The notes below the pieces were generated by a model. That model was not told the DNA's origin. It did no database searches and was given only the letters and a program-made list of their open reading frames with translations. The position numbers and the translations under genes are program-made. 36,410 nucleotides of DNA from the NCBI RefSeq assembly GCF_000019725.1, contig NC_010518.1:1-36410 (forward strand), read 5' to 3'. Below, in pieces: positions 1 to 7,699 of the stretch (positions are counted from its first letter, which is position 1; every line of letters begins with the position of its first letter). This DNA is from Methylobacterium radiotolerans JCM 2831. Its GTDB lineage: Bacteria > Pseudomonadota > Alphaproteobacteria > Rhizobiales > Beijerinckiaceae.

Positions 1-25
1 GAATGTCGGCCCCAGCGCGGGGGCA

Positions 26-2479
26 TCACCGGAGAAGGTTGATTACCCCCGAAGCACCGGTCCGACGCTGCAGTGGACGTAGCGAATTGCCGAGGGCGCC
101 GAGCGCTGATGCATTGTTGAAGAACACCGAGTGCCAGATGTTGAACCCGGCGAGAAACACGCCGGCTACGCAGATGCCGTTGGCGCCGCGGATCAGGTTC
201 CAGCTCTGGCCGACATTGCTGTGGAGTTCGCGGGCAATCGTGAATAGTTCGCCCATCCGGCGAAGGTTACCCTCAAGGAACACCACCTGTGCGGTATCGG
301 TCGCTATCCCTGCTGCGCCGCTGAGCGAAACCGACACGTCGGCTTGGCGCAGTGCGAGTGCATCGTTGATGCCGTCGCCGACGAAGCAGACGCTGCGTCC
401 CTCTCGCTGCAACCCCGCAATCACTGCTGCCTTATCCTCCGGCAGGACCTCGGCGAAGTAGCGATCCATACCTAACTGGCCGGCGAGCTGACGCGTCGGA
501 CGGTCGTGGTCCCCCGACAGGATGATGAGTTCCTTGATGCCCCCAGCACGCAGCCGCTCGACGGTATCGGCCGCCTCTGGCCTTTGCGACGGTCGCAGGT
601 CAACGAGGCCGGCCGGGGCATCGTCAATGCTCATGTAGATCAGCGTGTGGCCGGCCTCACGTCGTGGGGCCATGGCGTGGTCGAACGCCTCCGTGAAGGT
701 GATCCCCTCCCGATCCATGAACCGGCGGCTTCCGAGCCGGACCCTACGTCCCTCGATGGTCACGGTGAGGCCGAAGCCGAGGGCGTACTGCGATGCGTCG
801 AGAACCGGCAAGGGATCGCCCCCGTGCGCTTGATAGTGATCGACGATTGCGCGCGCGATCGGGTGCGAGAAATTTTGCTCCGCTGCGGCGGCGAGGCGGA
901 GCATCTCGGCAGGGGCATGAGTGCCGCAGGCCACCACATCTCCGACCTCGGGCACCGAGCGGGTCAGCGTGCCGGTCTTATCGAACACGACGGTGTCGAT
1001 CTGCGGCAGCGTCTCCAGTGCGCGACCTTGTTTCACCAGGATACCGGATTGGATGCAGGCCGAGAGCGATGTCACGACGGCGAGGGGTGCCGCCATGCGG
1101 ATGCCGGTGCCTAGATCCGCGTTGATCACAGCGAGTGCCGCACTCGGCCCGATCATCGCACCGGCAAGCGCTGAGACACCCAGCGCCGGAACCACGATCG
1201 AGTCTGCCAAAGCCTCACCTCGGGTTTGGAGCTCCAGCTTGTGCGAGACGGTCTCACGCAGGATGTCGGCAATCTTACCTGCCGTGGTGTCCTTGCCGGC
1301 CCGCTCAACCTGTACGCGGACCTGGCCAGCGACCAGCAGGGTCGCCGCGAGCACCGGATCGCCAGCCGCGCGCTCGACCGGAGCCGCTTCGCCAGTGAGA
1401 GCCTGTTGGTCCAACATGCCCTCGCCAGACCGGATGGTCCCATCAACCGGTACAGCTTCACCGGTATTGACGATGATCACGTCCCCAGCGCGGACTGTCT
1501 CGATCGGAACCTCAGCAGTCGATCCGTCCGCTCGCTCGAGGCGCACGATACTGGGCTGGCGGCCGAAGGCATCCACCAGGAGTCGCGCCGACTGCGCCTG
1601 CGTCTTGCGCAGCAGCGTCCGGCCGACGCTGAGGAAGAAAGCCGTCATCGCCCCAGCGAAGATCTCGCCGGTGAAAAGGCAGGTGGTGAAAATGATGCTG
1701 TCGAGAACGTCGACACCCAGGCGCCGTTCGCGGATCACGACCTGCGCCGCCCTCCGGTAACTCGGCACGGCTGTGGCCAGCATGAGCGCTGTCCCAACCG
1801 GGAGAAGTACCGGCGCCGCGAAGGTTGCTACGCCCGAAAGCGTCAGCGAGGCGACGGCAACCGGGAAATCGATACGATGCAGGATGGAGCTGACGGCGTT
1901 CTCGCCCAGCCCCCGAACCGCTTGGTGCAGCCCGTGGACGATCTGCTGCACGTGGATCAGTGCCGGGTCGAAACGGACCGTCAGACTCCCGCCGAGTCCG
2001 TCGATCCGATAGGCACGAATCCCGAGCAGATCGTCCAGGGCCGCGGAAACGGCATCCCAGATGGGCGGTCGGCCGCAGAGGCCTGGGTGTCGCAACCGGA
2101 TCAGGCCAGGGCGCTCGTCCTGGCGGATCCAGTCGCTGATCAAGCGGCCATAGCGGAAGAACGACCGGCGGCGATGCGACTCGACTTCCTCCGGCTCAAC
2201 GTCGAGTTCAGGAAGATCCGCCGGCCGAATGCGATAGTTCGCGGCTACCGCCCGCCACGAGCCCGGCTCGTGTTGAACTTCCACCTCATGACGCTGTCGG
2301 TCGACCGTGACCGACCGGACGGCCGGCGCAGCTAGGGTGACGCGGAGCAACATGGCGAGGCGGCTGTCCGACGAGAGCCACTCGGCGCCGCCGATGACGA
2401 AGCGGTCGGGGCCGGTGATCCGGACCGAGAACCGCGCGGAGCCTGGGGTTGCGAAGGCGTTCGCGTTGAGGGAGGACAT
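26..2479 (-). CDS. P1B-like P-type ATPase with non-canonical TM6
   Basis: An 817-aa cation-pumping ATPase of the inner membrane. The P-type machinery is visible: actuator loop TGEA (362-365, usually TGES), phosphorylation motif DKTGT (Asp500), SHP of the nucleotide-binding domain (538-540), SGDHD (655-659) and hinge GDGIND (701-706). The last helices end with NNASALGALGNSLR, typical of P1B pumps. Two N-terminal HMA-like regions (about 15-90 and 125-195) have no CxxC metal site. TM6, which normally carries CPC, reads ADLGTGIRMAAP (454-465), so the usual transition-metal ligands are absent and the cargo cannot be predicted. The start follows the upstream gene by 24 nt, with no strong ribosome site; a small palindrome (CGTAGC/GCTACG) lies at the junction. 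If the sequence is circular, the CorA-like gene begins 30 nt downstream. The family is certain; the substrate is unknown. Confidence 0.93.
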   Translation of the reverse strand: MSSLNANAFATPGSARFSVRITGPDRFVIGGAEWLSSDSRLAMLLRVTLAAPAVRSVTVDRQRHEVEVQHEPGSWRAVAANYRIRPADLPELDVEPEEVESHRRRSFFRYGRLISDWIRQDERPGLIRLRHPGLCGRPPIWDAVSAALDDLLGIRAYRIDGLGGSLTVRFDPALIHVQQIVHGLHQAVRGLGENAVSSILHRIDFPVAVASLTLSGVATFAAPVLLPVGTALMLATAVPSYRRAAQVVIRERRLGVDVLDSIIFTTCLFTGEIFAGAMTAFFLSVGRTLLRKTQAQSARLLVDAFGRQPSIVRLERADGSTAEVPIETVRAGDVIIVNTGEAVPVDGTIRSGEGMLDQQALTGEAAPVERAAGDPVLAATLLVAGQVRVQVERAGKDTTAGKIADILRETVSHKLELQTRGEALADSIVVPALGVSALAGAMIGPSAALAVINADLGTGIRMAAPLAVVTSLSACIQSGILVKQGRALETLPQIDTVVFDKTGTLTRSVPEVGDVVACGTHAPAEMLRLAAAAEQNFSHPIARAIVDHYQAHGGDPLPVLDASQYALGFGLTVTIEGRRVRLGSRRFMDREGITFTEAFDHAMAPRREAGHTLIYMSIDDAPAGLVDLRPSQRPEAADTVERLRAGGIKELIILSGDHDRPTRQLAGQLGMDRYFAEVLPEDKAAVIAGLQREGRSVCFVGDGINDALALRQADVSVSLSGAAGIATDTAQVVFLEGNLRRMGELFTIARELHSNVGQSWNLIRGANGICVAGVFLAGFNIWHSVFFNNASALGALGNSLRPLQRRTGASGVINLLR

Positions 2480-2503
2480 CGTGTTGAAGGTGATCGTAGC
2501 TCG

Positions 2504-2965
2504 CTACGCCTCTCCGTCGAACCTGCCCGCCAGGGCATCGACCCGCTGCCGGACCTCGCCTTCCGCGCGAGGGTCGCGCGCCGTGGTGCTGTGTAGATCG
2601 TGAGACTCGTCTGCAGCGGCAGCCCTCGCTTGCCGGCCTGATTGAACCGATGCGTCCTGTTTCAGCGCGTTGCGGCGGGAGCGAGAAGCGAGGGCATCGT
2701 GGGCGCCGTCGGAAAGGCCACGCTGGACTGCGCTGCTGTCCGGCATGAGATCATGCACATAGGTCGCGGCGAATACCGCACCGTAAGCGACTGCATAGCT
2801 GAGAGAGTACATTCCCGAGCCCACGACCCGCTTGGTCGTCGCCGCAGCCCGATGTGCCGACTCCCGCGCATGGGCGGTGGGCATGTCAAGGGCGCCGGCG
2901 GCAGTTTCGAGGGTCTCCCCGAGGATCGCAAACGGATCCTCGCTGGTCGCAGTCGACGAAGTCAT
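2504..2965 (-). CDS. Small alanine-rich protein with one hydrophobic segment
   Basis: A 153-aa protein that I cannot assign to a family. The N-terminal half is Ala-rich and amphipathic (about 15-45). It is followed by a mildly hydrophobic stretch, about 46-75, containing SLSYAVAYGAVFAATYV. The C-terminal half is charged and probably disordered. It sits between the ExoD-like gene (46 nt upstream) and the P-type ATPase (24 nt downstream) on the same strand, so it is probably co-transcribed and may be an accessory subunit of that membrane system. The ATG at 2965 has a purine-rich GAGATGGGA about 8 nt upstream. No catalytic motif is visible. Role unknown; real gene likely from context and codon use. 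Confidence 0.72.
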   Translation of the reverse strand: MTSSTATSEDPFAILGETLETAAGALDMPTAHARESAHRAAATTKRVVGSGMYSLSYAVAYGAVFAATYVHDLMPDSSAVQRGLSDGAHDALASRSRRNALKQDASVQSGRQARAAAADESHDLHSTTARDPRAEGEVRQRVDALAGRFDGEA

Positions 2966-3010
2966 TATAGTCCCATCTCAGGTAGTGAAGGTTGTTGCGC
3001 GACGGTTGGG

Positions 3011-3682
3011 TCAGGCGACGAGGGCGCCAAACATCCACTCCGCTAAGACAAGCGCGGCGCCGGCCATCAGGGCTGCAGACGCAGCTGTCAGCAGCAGCCC
3101 TGCCGCGATCAGTAGCCCATCCCGTCTAATCAGGCCGATCGCCAGGATGAACACCGTCAGAGCGAGAGGTGCGTTCGTGCCAGGGATTGGAAGTGCGATC
3201 AGCAGCGCCAGGATGATTATCGCGACGCCGACAATGCGCTGGCCGGCTTTGCCGTGGAGCATCGACGCCCTCGGCCTCGTGACGCCATCGATCTTACGCA
3301 AAAGCGGCAGCATCGCCCTAACAGCCCGCTTGAGAGGCTTGGCCGGGATCTGCCTATCCAGCAAAGACTTGGGTAGCCATATGCGCTCGCGTGCCGTGAC
3401 CATCTGCGCGCCGATCATCGCGGTAGGGATGGAGATCACCAGCGACACGCCCGGGATCGGGACCGGGATGATCTCGGGTACGGCCAGAGCGGCAAGGGGT
3501 ATTCCGAAGGCGGACGTCTCCAAGCCACCCAACAGCTCTCGAACGGTCACCATCTCGGAGTCACCGCGGCGCAGAACAGCCTCGAAAAGCTTCGTCAGAT
3601 CGCTTGGCTCCGTGCGCTCCTGCGTCGAAGTTGTCCAAGGGAAGCGCGCGGGCTGGTCAAGTATCGCGACGGCAGTGCTCAT
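3011..3682 (-). CDS. exoD: ExoD-family membrane protein
   Basis: A 224-aa integral membrane protein resembling ExoD, which in rhizobia is linked to exopolysaccharide production and alkali tolerance; the molecular activity is not known. The N-terminal cytoplasmic part contains the family-type stretch TVRELLGGLETSAFGIPLAA. Proline-rich hydrophobic segments follow (IIPVPIPGVSLVISIPTAMIG; IIILALLIALPIPGTNAPLA), then two or three more helices up to the C-terminus. The frame is open upstream to 4000, but similarity to ExoD begins only near the ATG at 3682 (MSTAVAILDQ). The upstream extension is AT-rich and non-coding in character. It is the first gene of the minus-strand operon with the 153-aa protein and the P-type ATPase. 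The leader is AT-rich with no strong ribosome site. Family likely; role in this operon inferred. Confidence 0.8.
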   Translation of the reverse strand: MSTAVAILDQPARFPWTTSTQERTEPSDLTKLFEAVLRRGDSEMVTVRELLGGLETSAFGIPLAALAVPEIIPVPIPGVSLVISIPTAMIGAQMVTARERIWLPKSLLDRQIPAKPLKRAVRAMLPLLRKIDGVTRPRASMLHGKAGQRIVGVAIIILALLIALPIPGTNAPLALTVFILAIGLIRRDGLLIAAGLLLTAASAALMAGAALVLAEWMFGALVA

Positions 3683-4171
3683 TTTGCAAATATAAACTCT
3701 GAGTTGATGGTCGATTTTAAGACACAACTCCAATGCGTCTTGTTTCGACCAAAGCTGTTCCGCATAACAGGTTCTGTAATGGTCAATTATGACACTTTGA
3801 TTACATGGCAAGTCGTGGCCGAGAGCACACAAAGATGCTTCTGTCCAGTCTAGTTTATCACGACATACCTGCACAAAAATAAAAACAATAAAAAGTTTGA
3901 TTGCATAGATTAATGGGCGCCTACAATACAGGATTAGAAGGCGGCGGCTAATGCGCTGCACACTGATTTTTGAAACGATCCCGCCGCGACCGACCTCCAT
4001 GCCAAGCTGCGGCCAAGATACCGTCGCATCAAATCACCAAGAGCGAGCCCTCAGTTATGTGGCTACGAGATGTGATGCGACGGATCAGACCTGAAGTATT
4101 TAGTCTCTTCGGTCCAAAATTGAGGGACATGTTCATAGGGAAGCGACTGGCTTCGGCGCAGGCGCCGGACC
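3683..4171. other. Intergenic region between exoD-like and mucR-like genes
   Basis: About 490 bp with no convincing gene. The part nearest 3683 is AT-rich (3690-3960) and is the likely promoter region for the exoD-ATPase operon. The part near 4171 is the 3' side of the mucR-like gene. AT-rich DNA with T-A steps is what MucR proteins bind, so regulation of the operon by the neighbouring MucR paralogue is possible. That is inference only. Confidence 0.4.
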
Positions 4172-4627
4172 TTACCCGCTAGATGGCCCAGCCTCCGAGG
4201 CCGGAGTACTTAGATTTCGGCGCAGCGCCAAGCGCTTCGCGATCTTGGATCGCTTGACACCGTAGGCAGGGGCGAACATCGGATAGTCGGGCGGCAGGCC
4301 CCACTTCGCTCGGTACGTCTCCGGCGTCAGCCCACGAGTGGTCAGATGCCTCTTGATCGTTTGATACGGCTTGCCATCCTCGAAGCTGATCAGCGCCTCG
4401 TACGTGATCGATGCCTGGATCTGAGCTTGTGTTACCTTCCTATCCTTAGGCCCGGTCGCCAGACTGGCGAGTTGAAGGCCGGTGAAGGCAGCGCCCGCTG
4501 CCGCGATCAGCGCTGGCAGGTCCGATGCTGGGACACGATTATGGGAAACATACGCTGCGATCAAGTTAGCTGTCATTCTGCTATAATTGAGTGAGAAATT
4601 GCTGCTGATATTTTTACCAGTAATCAT
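4172..4627 (-). CDS. MucR/Ros-family regulator, degenerate zinc finger
   Basis: A 151-aa DNA-binding regulator of the MucR/Ros family, which controls exopolysaccharide, motility and symbiosis or virulence genes in alphaproteobacteria. The C-terminal DNA-binding region is clear: SFEDGKPYQTIKRHLTTRGL, then TPETYRAKWGLPPDYPM. In the usual Cys2His2-type site the first Cys is Ser here and the last His (TH) is Arg, so only Asp and one His remain; zinc is probably not bound. Zinc-free MucR-type proteins are known in Mesorhizobium. The start at 4627 has AAGGG at suitable spacing. It places the conserved MTANLIAAYV stretch 17 residues in, exactly as in the paralogue at 15404-15859. It lies next to the exoD-ATPase operon and may regulate it. 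Confidence 0.85.
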   Translation of the reverse strand: MITGKNISSNFSLNYSRMTANLIAAYVSHNRVPASDLPALIAAAGAAFTGLQLASLATGPKDRKVTQAQIQASITYEALISFEDGKPYQTIKRHLTTRGLTPETYRAKWGLPPDYPMFAPAYGVKRSKIAKRLALRRNLSTPASEAGPSSG

Positions 4628-5065
4628 CTATTATGCCCTTGTCACGCAAATAGAGCGTGGTCTGTACATACGACCGCAGAAACTGGTTAGATGTGCGATT
4701 TCATCCATAGATACGAGGATCGCTCCGAGTGTAAAATTTTAAGATGCGTGTAAGTTTACGGTAACTGTTATTGGTTGAAAATACCATGCAATGGAAACTT
4801 TAGATTGCCGAAGATTGCGAGCTGATGACAATACGATGATTGCTGCTCAACTTAGGGTGACGCTGCGCGCATGATACGATCGCTAGGCGGCCGAACCCTA
4901 CCGGCCGGACTCTACTCGCCGCATGGTGGTCAACCATATCGCCATACCGTGGGATCAAATACCTAGAGCAAGGTTACTGGCTGCACGCATTTGTTAGACG
5001 GCGCTGATGGCCGTGGGGGTAGACTGAACTTGGCTGCGCCGCAGCTTATGGTCGAGATGCGTCGG
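4628..5065. other. Intergenic region upstream of mucR-like gene
   Basis: About 440 bp without a credible reading frame. The left half is AT-rich and presumably holds the promoter of the mucR-like gene. I see no RNA gene, clear terminator or IS end. Confidence 0.4.
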
Positions 5066-5542
5066 TCAGCTAGCCAATTCCTGCTGCAACAGCAGCGCTG
5101 CCGACAGTCGCGAGTTGCGGTAACGCTCGTCCATCGTGACTTCGGTCGAGATCCACGGTGGGAGCACCACGAACTGATCTGGACGCTCTAGCTCGATCTC
5201 AGCGAGGATCAGCCCCTTAAGCCTGCCGCCGAAGACATCTACGTCCCAGTCAGCACCTGCATGCTTGACGCGGTAGCGAGTCTTCTCGATGCGAGCGCGA
5301 GGCGGCACACTGGCAAGCAAGGCTTCACCAGCCTCCCAAGCGACCTCAAACTCAGTCTCCGTGCGGCTGAAGCCGTTGCGTGGTCCCTTCCATGCCAAAA
5401 GCATCCGATCACCGGAGCGTCGGATCCGGACCGTCGTCATGGCGTCGGTGAACAGGTAGCCCTGAGTGAGAAAGGTGCCGGAATGGCAAAAGGCCAGCAC
5501 AGCGGACGTTGCGAGGAATTTGCGTTCGATCTCGAAAGCCAT
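5066..5542 (-). CDS. CYTH-domain inorganic triphosphatase
   Basis: A 158-aa single-domain CYTH protein, the tunnel-fold family that hydrolyses inorganic triphosphate (sometimes thiamine triphosphate) with Mg or Mn. The signature EIERKF is at residues 4-9. The alternating basic and acidic strands that line the tunnel follow: TVRIRRSGDRMLLAWKG, TETEFEV, ARIEKTRYRV, WDVDVFGGRLKGLILAEIEL, and the closing EVT...RYRNSRLSAAL typical of bacterial members. The length is normal for stand-alone CYTH enzymes. The ATG at 5542 is preceded by GAGGTAA at good spacing. It is monocistronic with AT-rich flanks. Cytoplasmic. The exact substrate cannot be read from the sequence. Confidence 0.88.
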   Translation of the reverse strand: MAFEIERKFLATSAVLAFCHSGTFLTQGYLFTDAMTTVRIRRSGDRMLLAWKGPRNGFSRTETEFEVAWEAGEALLASVPPRARIEKTRYRVKHAGADWDVDVFGGRLKGLILAEIELERPDQFVVLPPWISTEVTMDERYRNSRLSAALLLQQELAS

Positions 5543-6061
5543 GGGTTACCTCGTATCCCGGCGATAGGCACTCACGCACTGTGAAATTCATGATAGGCTA
5601 AAGGAGACCGCCCCCACGCCAGGGCGGGACTTTTTACCTCTTCCATCGGGATCTGATCCGCGCAAGCTAGGCCAAGATGCGACACACGCAACGGCTGCAG
5701 GCATCCATCCCGTCGAAAAAGAAGGTCGCCCGATGAGAGCGACCAGAAATCTTGGGAGGGAACACTTCCGTGGGCGGAGCGCCGGTGCGTCCAACACAGC
5801 GTCGCAATAGACGATGTTGCAATTTGGCGTTCTGTTTGCCTTGCGTAAAATTTTTCGAGCGGCTGCTGAACGCCGGCGATGATGCTTGCTATAGCGATAG
5901 CCCCCGCTAATCAGCCTCGCTGCGGCCCAGTCGCCCACGGGATCGATTTTTACCACCGATTGGATGGATTATTACTGCATATTGACTCAATCTTAAACGA
6001 AATGGTCATTTATTCCGCGATTTACGTAATAAAACTTGGACCAGTCTCAGACTTCGACTCG
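5543..6061. other. Intergenic region
   Basis: About 520 bp. A 122-codon frame on the minus strand (to 5956) has no recognisable domain and no ribosome site, and I do not call it. The stretch near 5940-6050 is AT-rich. No terminator or repeat identified. Confidence 0.35.
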
Positions 6062-6343
6062 TCAGACGTGCAGGTATCCATATGGATCGACATAGGCGCG
6101 GCGCTCGAAGTGACAGGCTTCATACGGATCCGGCGCGGCGTAGCGGCTCTGGTAGTATCCGTTGTTGGCCGATGCGATGGCGCTGCCAACAACGACGCCG
6201 CCGAGGAGGCCCAGCGCCAGGGCGCCACCGGCGTCGATGCCGCGAGCGTGAGCGGCTGGTGGGGTGGAGCAGAGTGTCAGAGCGACCAGGGCAGCCGTAC
6301 CGCTGGTCCTTAAAAAAAAATTTGACGCATGATGTGCTCGCAT
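6062..6343 (-). CDS. Small secreted glycine-rich protein
   Basis: A 93-aa protein with a probable signal peptide: a basic and polar start, a hydrophobic core (TAALVALTLCSTPP) and an AHA-R cleavage-like site near residue 33. The mature part begins with a glycine-rich, glycine-zipper-like hydrophobic segment (GGALALGLLGGVVVGSAIASA) and ends in a Tyr-rich tail with DPYEACHFERRAYVDPYG. Small proteins of this form are common in Methylobacterium-type genomes and are of unknown function. The start is uncertain: GAGGG abuts the ATG too closely for a normal ribosome site, and codons 9-12 include a run of nine T. Exported, possibly outer-membrane associated; function unknown. Confidence 0.62.
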   Translation of the reverse strand: MRAHHASNFFLRTSGTAALVALTLCSTPPAAHARGIDAGGALALGLLGGVVVGSAIASANNGYYQSRYAAPDPYEACHFERRAYVDPYGYLHV

Positions 6344-6551
6344 CCCTCGATGAGAATACCATGATCCCAGAAATGCCGCTCTTCAGTGCTGAGAGGCACA
6401 CTGAATTTGGCGGCTGACTGCATTCTGGGCGCCAGGATCGGCGGGCAGGTGCCGAACGCCTGTTGCCAGAACAGCTTGATCAGCTCGTGCGCCGGCGCTT
6501 GGCCGTTTAGAGGTCCGTGCGTTGCGCAAGGGCGCGACCTATGAGCCATAG

Positions 6552-6832
6552 TCCGACAACGGCTCCGCCTACATCGCCAAGGAGACAGCGCAGACGGCCG
6601 CCGCGCTCGGCCTACGGCTGCTGTTCACCCCGGTGTGTTCGCCGCAGAGCAACGGCATCGCGGAGGGGATCGTGAAGACGCTCAAGCGCGACTATGCCCG
6701 CCTGGCCATCTTGCCTACGCCGAGACCGTGATGCGGCTTCTGCCGGCTTGGTTCGAGGACTACAACACGATCTATCCGCACTCCGGCCTGCGCATGCTTT
6801 CGCCCCGAGAGTACCTCAGCTGGACTGCCTAA
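6552..6832 (+). pseudogene. IS3-family transposase C-terminal fragment
   Basis: The remnant of an IS3-type orfB. It opens at [11 protein letters not shown], where the DD(35)E catalytic Asp region is seen, and continues [29 protein letters not shown] with the catalytic Glu (GIAEG). The frame then breaks near 6712 and the C-terminus (WFEDYNTIYPHSGLRMLSPREYLSW) continues in another frame to a stop at 6832. The N-terminal two thirds and orfA are absent. Just downstream (6845-6880) is a stretch that could be the right inverted repeat, but I cannot pair it. Inactive. Confidence 0.85.
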
Positions 6833-7113
6833 ACCCGCCCCGCTGCCTGTCCACTCAAACAGGGTGCACTCCGCCGCCCCGGAGCACCTGCCGAAGGTCC
6901 AGGTGAGCGCTAGAAGCAAGGCGTTCCATAGCAACTCAGCCACGCATCGCCCTTTACAGAAATGCGCGTTCGAAACGAGGCGTGACGTTAACTTAAGTGG
7001 ACGGTCGCGCCCCATAATCCCATTATCGTATTTGCAGCAGTCTTATCGATCGCCAATTTCGCTTAGTTGTCGCGCGCTTGATAGAATTTGCTCTCTTTTT
7101 GTGTGACATGTTA
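6833..7113. other. Spacer after IS3 relic
   Basis: About 280 bp without a gene. The first 50-60 bp may be the terminal sequence of the decayed IS3 element. The rest is moderately AT-rich towards 7110, beyond the 3' end of the GrlR-like gene. Confidence 0.3.
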
Positions 7114-7446
7114 TTATAGGTCGGCGACACGAGACCATATTACATTGACACGACGACCTGAGACATAGACCGACGTGCCGTGAAGGTTGGACGAAGTTCC
7201 TATTGGGATATCGAATGGGATCGAAATTTCGGCTCCAGGAGGCACGCGCGTCCCTGTGACGAGTTCGCCACCGTCCGGAAATGACAGGATAGCGGTTCCG
7301 CGAGCGCGACCGCCTTCCTCAACATAACTACCGCGATAAATGCCGCCGCCGATATCGAGGCCAGCAACCTTTCCGTTGGCGAGTGCCAAAGCGCCGGACC
7401 CTCGATCAGCGTATCCCTGGAACTCCACACGATAAAAGCCGCCCAT
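7114..7446 (-). CDS. GrlR-like small beta-barrel protein
   Basis: A 110-aa protein with the layout of GrlR-type proteins, a calycin-like fold first known from a type III secretion repressor of enteric pathogens and widespread as small proteins of unknown function. The first 40 residues follow the family pattern: a GxYxVxF opening (MGGFYRVEF), GSGALALANGKVAGLDIGGG, then YRGSYVEEGGRARGTAILSF. The last third is less typical. There is no signal peptide or membrane segment, so it is probably cytoplasmic. It lies downstream of the TMEM43-family gene on the same strand, separated by an IS end. The start at 7446 has an upstream GGGAGGAT-like ribosome site. The family call is moderate. Confidence 0.6.
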   Translation of the reverse strand: MGGFYRVEFQGYADRGSGALALANGKVAGLDIGGGIYRGSYVEEGGRARGTAILSFPDGGELVTGTRVPPGAEISIPFDIPIGTSSNLHGTSVYVSGRRVNVIWSRVADL

Positions 7447-7564
7447 TCCATCCTCCCGTTCGCTCTGCCGCGCAGCAGCAGAAAGTCACCCCTTAACTTC
7501 ACATGGCCAAGCCGGCGACCCTGCCGGGCGGCCCGGCGAGCCAGAGCTAAGTCGACGCGGGAAT

Positions 7565-7612
7565 TGAACCGCTGCGGGATACCCGGAGGCCGATCGGTTT
7601 GGGTCAGGCGGC
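7565..7612. mobile_element. Solitary IS3-family terminal repeat remnant
   Basis: This 48-bp stretch matches, without gaps, about 40 of the first 48 bases of the complete IS3 element at 23548. It begins TGAACCGC, the terminal form seen at the other end of that element. It carries CCCGGAGGCCG followed by GGTTTGGGTCAGGCGGC. No transposase gene is attached. It is therefore the stranded end of a related IS that was deleted. Confidence 0.72.
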
Positions 7613-7688
7613 GGCCGGCAAATACCGAAGCGCCATCTGCCTGCGCGATCACGGAAGCTGCGGCAAGAAATGCAGGCGCGTCGCGCAT
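7613..7688 (-). pseudogene. 5' stub of a gene downstream of TMEM43-like gene
   Basis: An ATG at 7688, 12 nt after the TMEM43-like stop codon and preceded by AAGGG at correct spacing, opens a frame beginning MRDAPAFLAAASVIAQADGA. After about 25 codons the frame runs into the IS3 terminal remnant at 7612. The product is unrecognisable from so little. I infer that an operon partner of the TMEM43-like gene was cut off by the IS. Confidence 0.35.
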
Positions 7689-7699
7689 TGGATTTCCCT

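Noticed and set aside
506..2335. Long plus-strand frames opposite the P-type ATPase
   Set aside because: The minus-strand frame carries all P-type motifs; the plus-strand frames have none.
6310..6549. A 79-codon minus-strand frame overlapping the small secreted protein gene
   Set aside because: It overlaps a better-supported gene start and has no recognisable family or signal.
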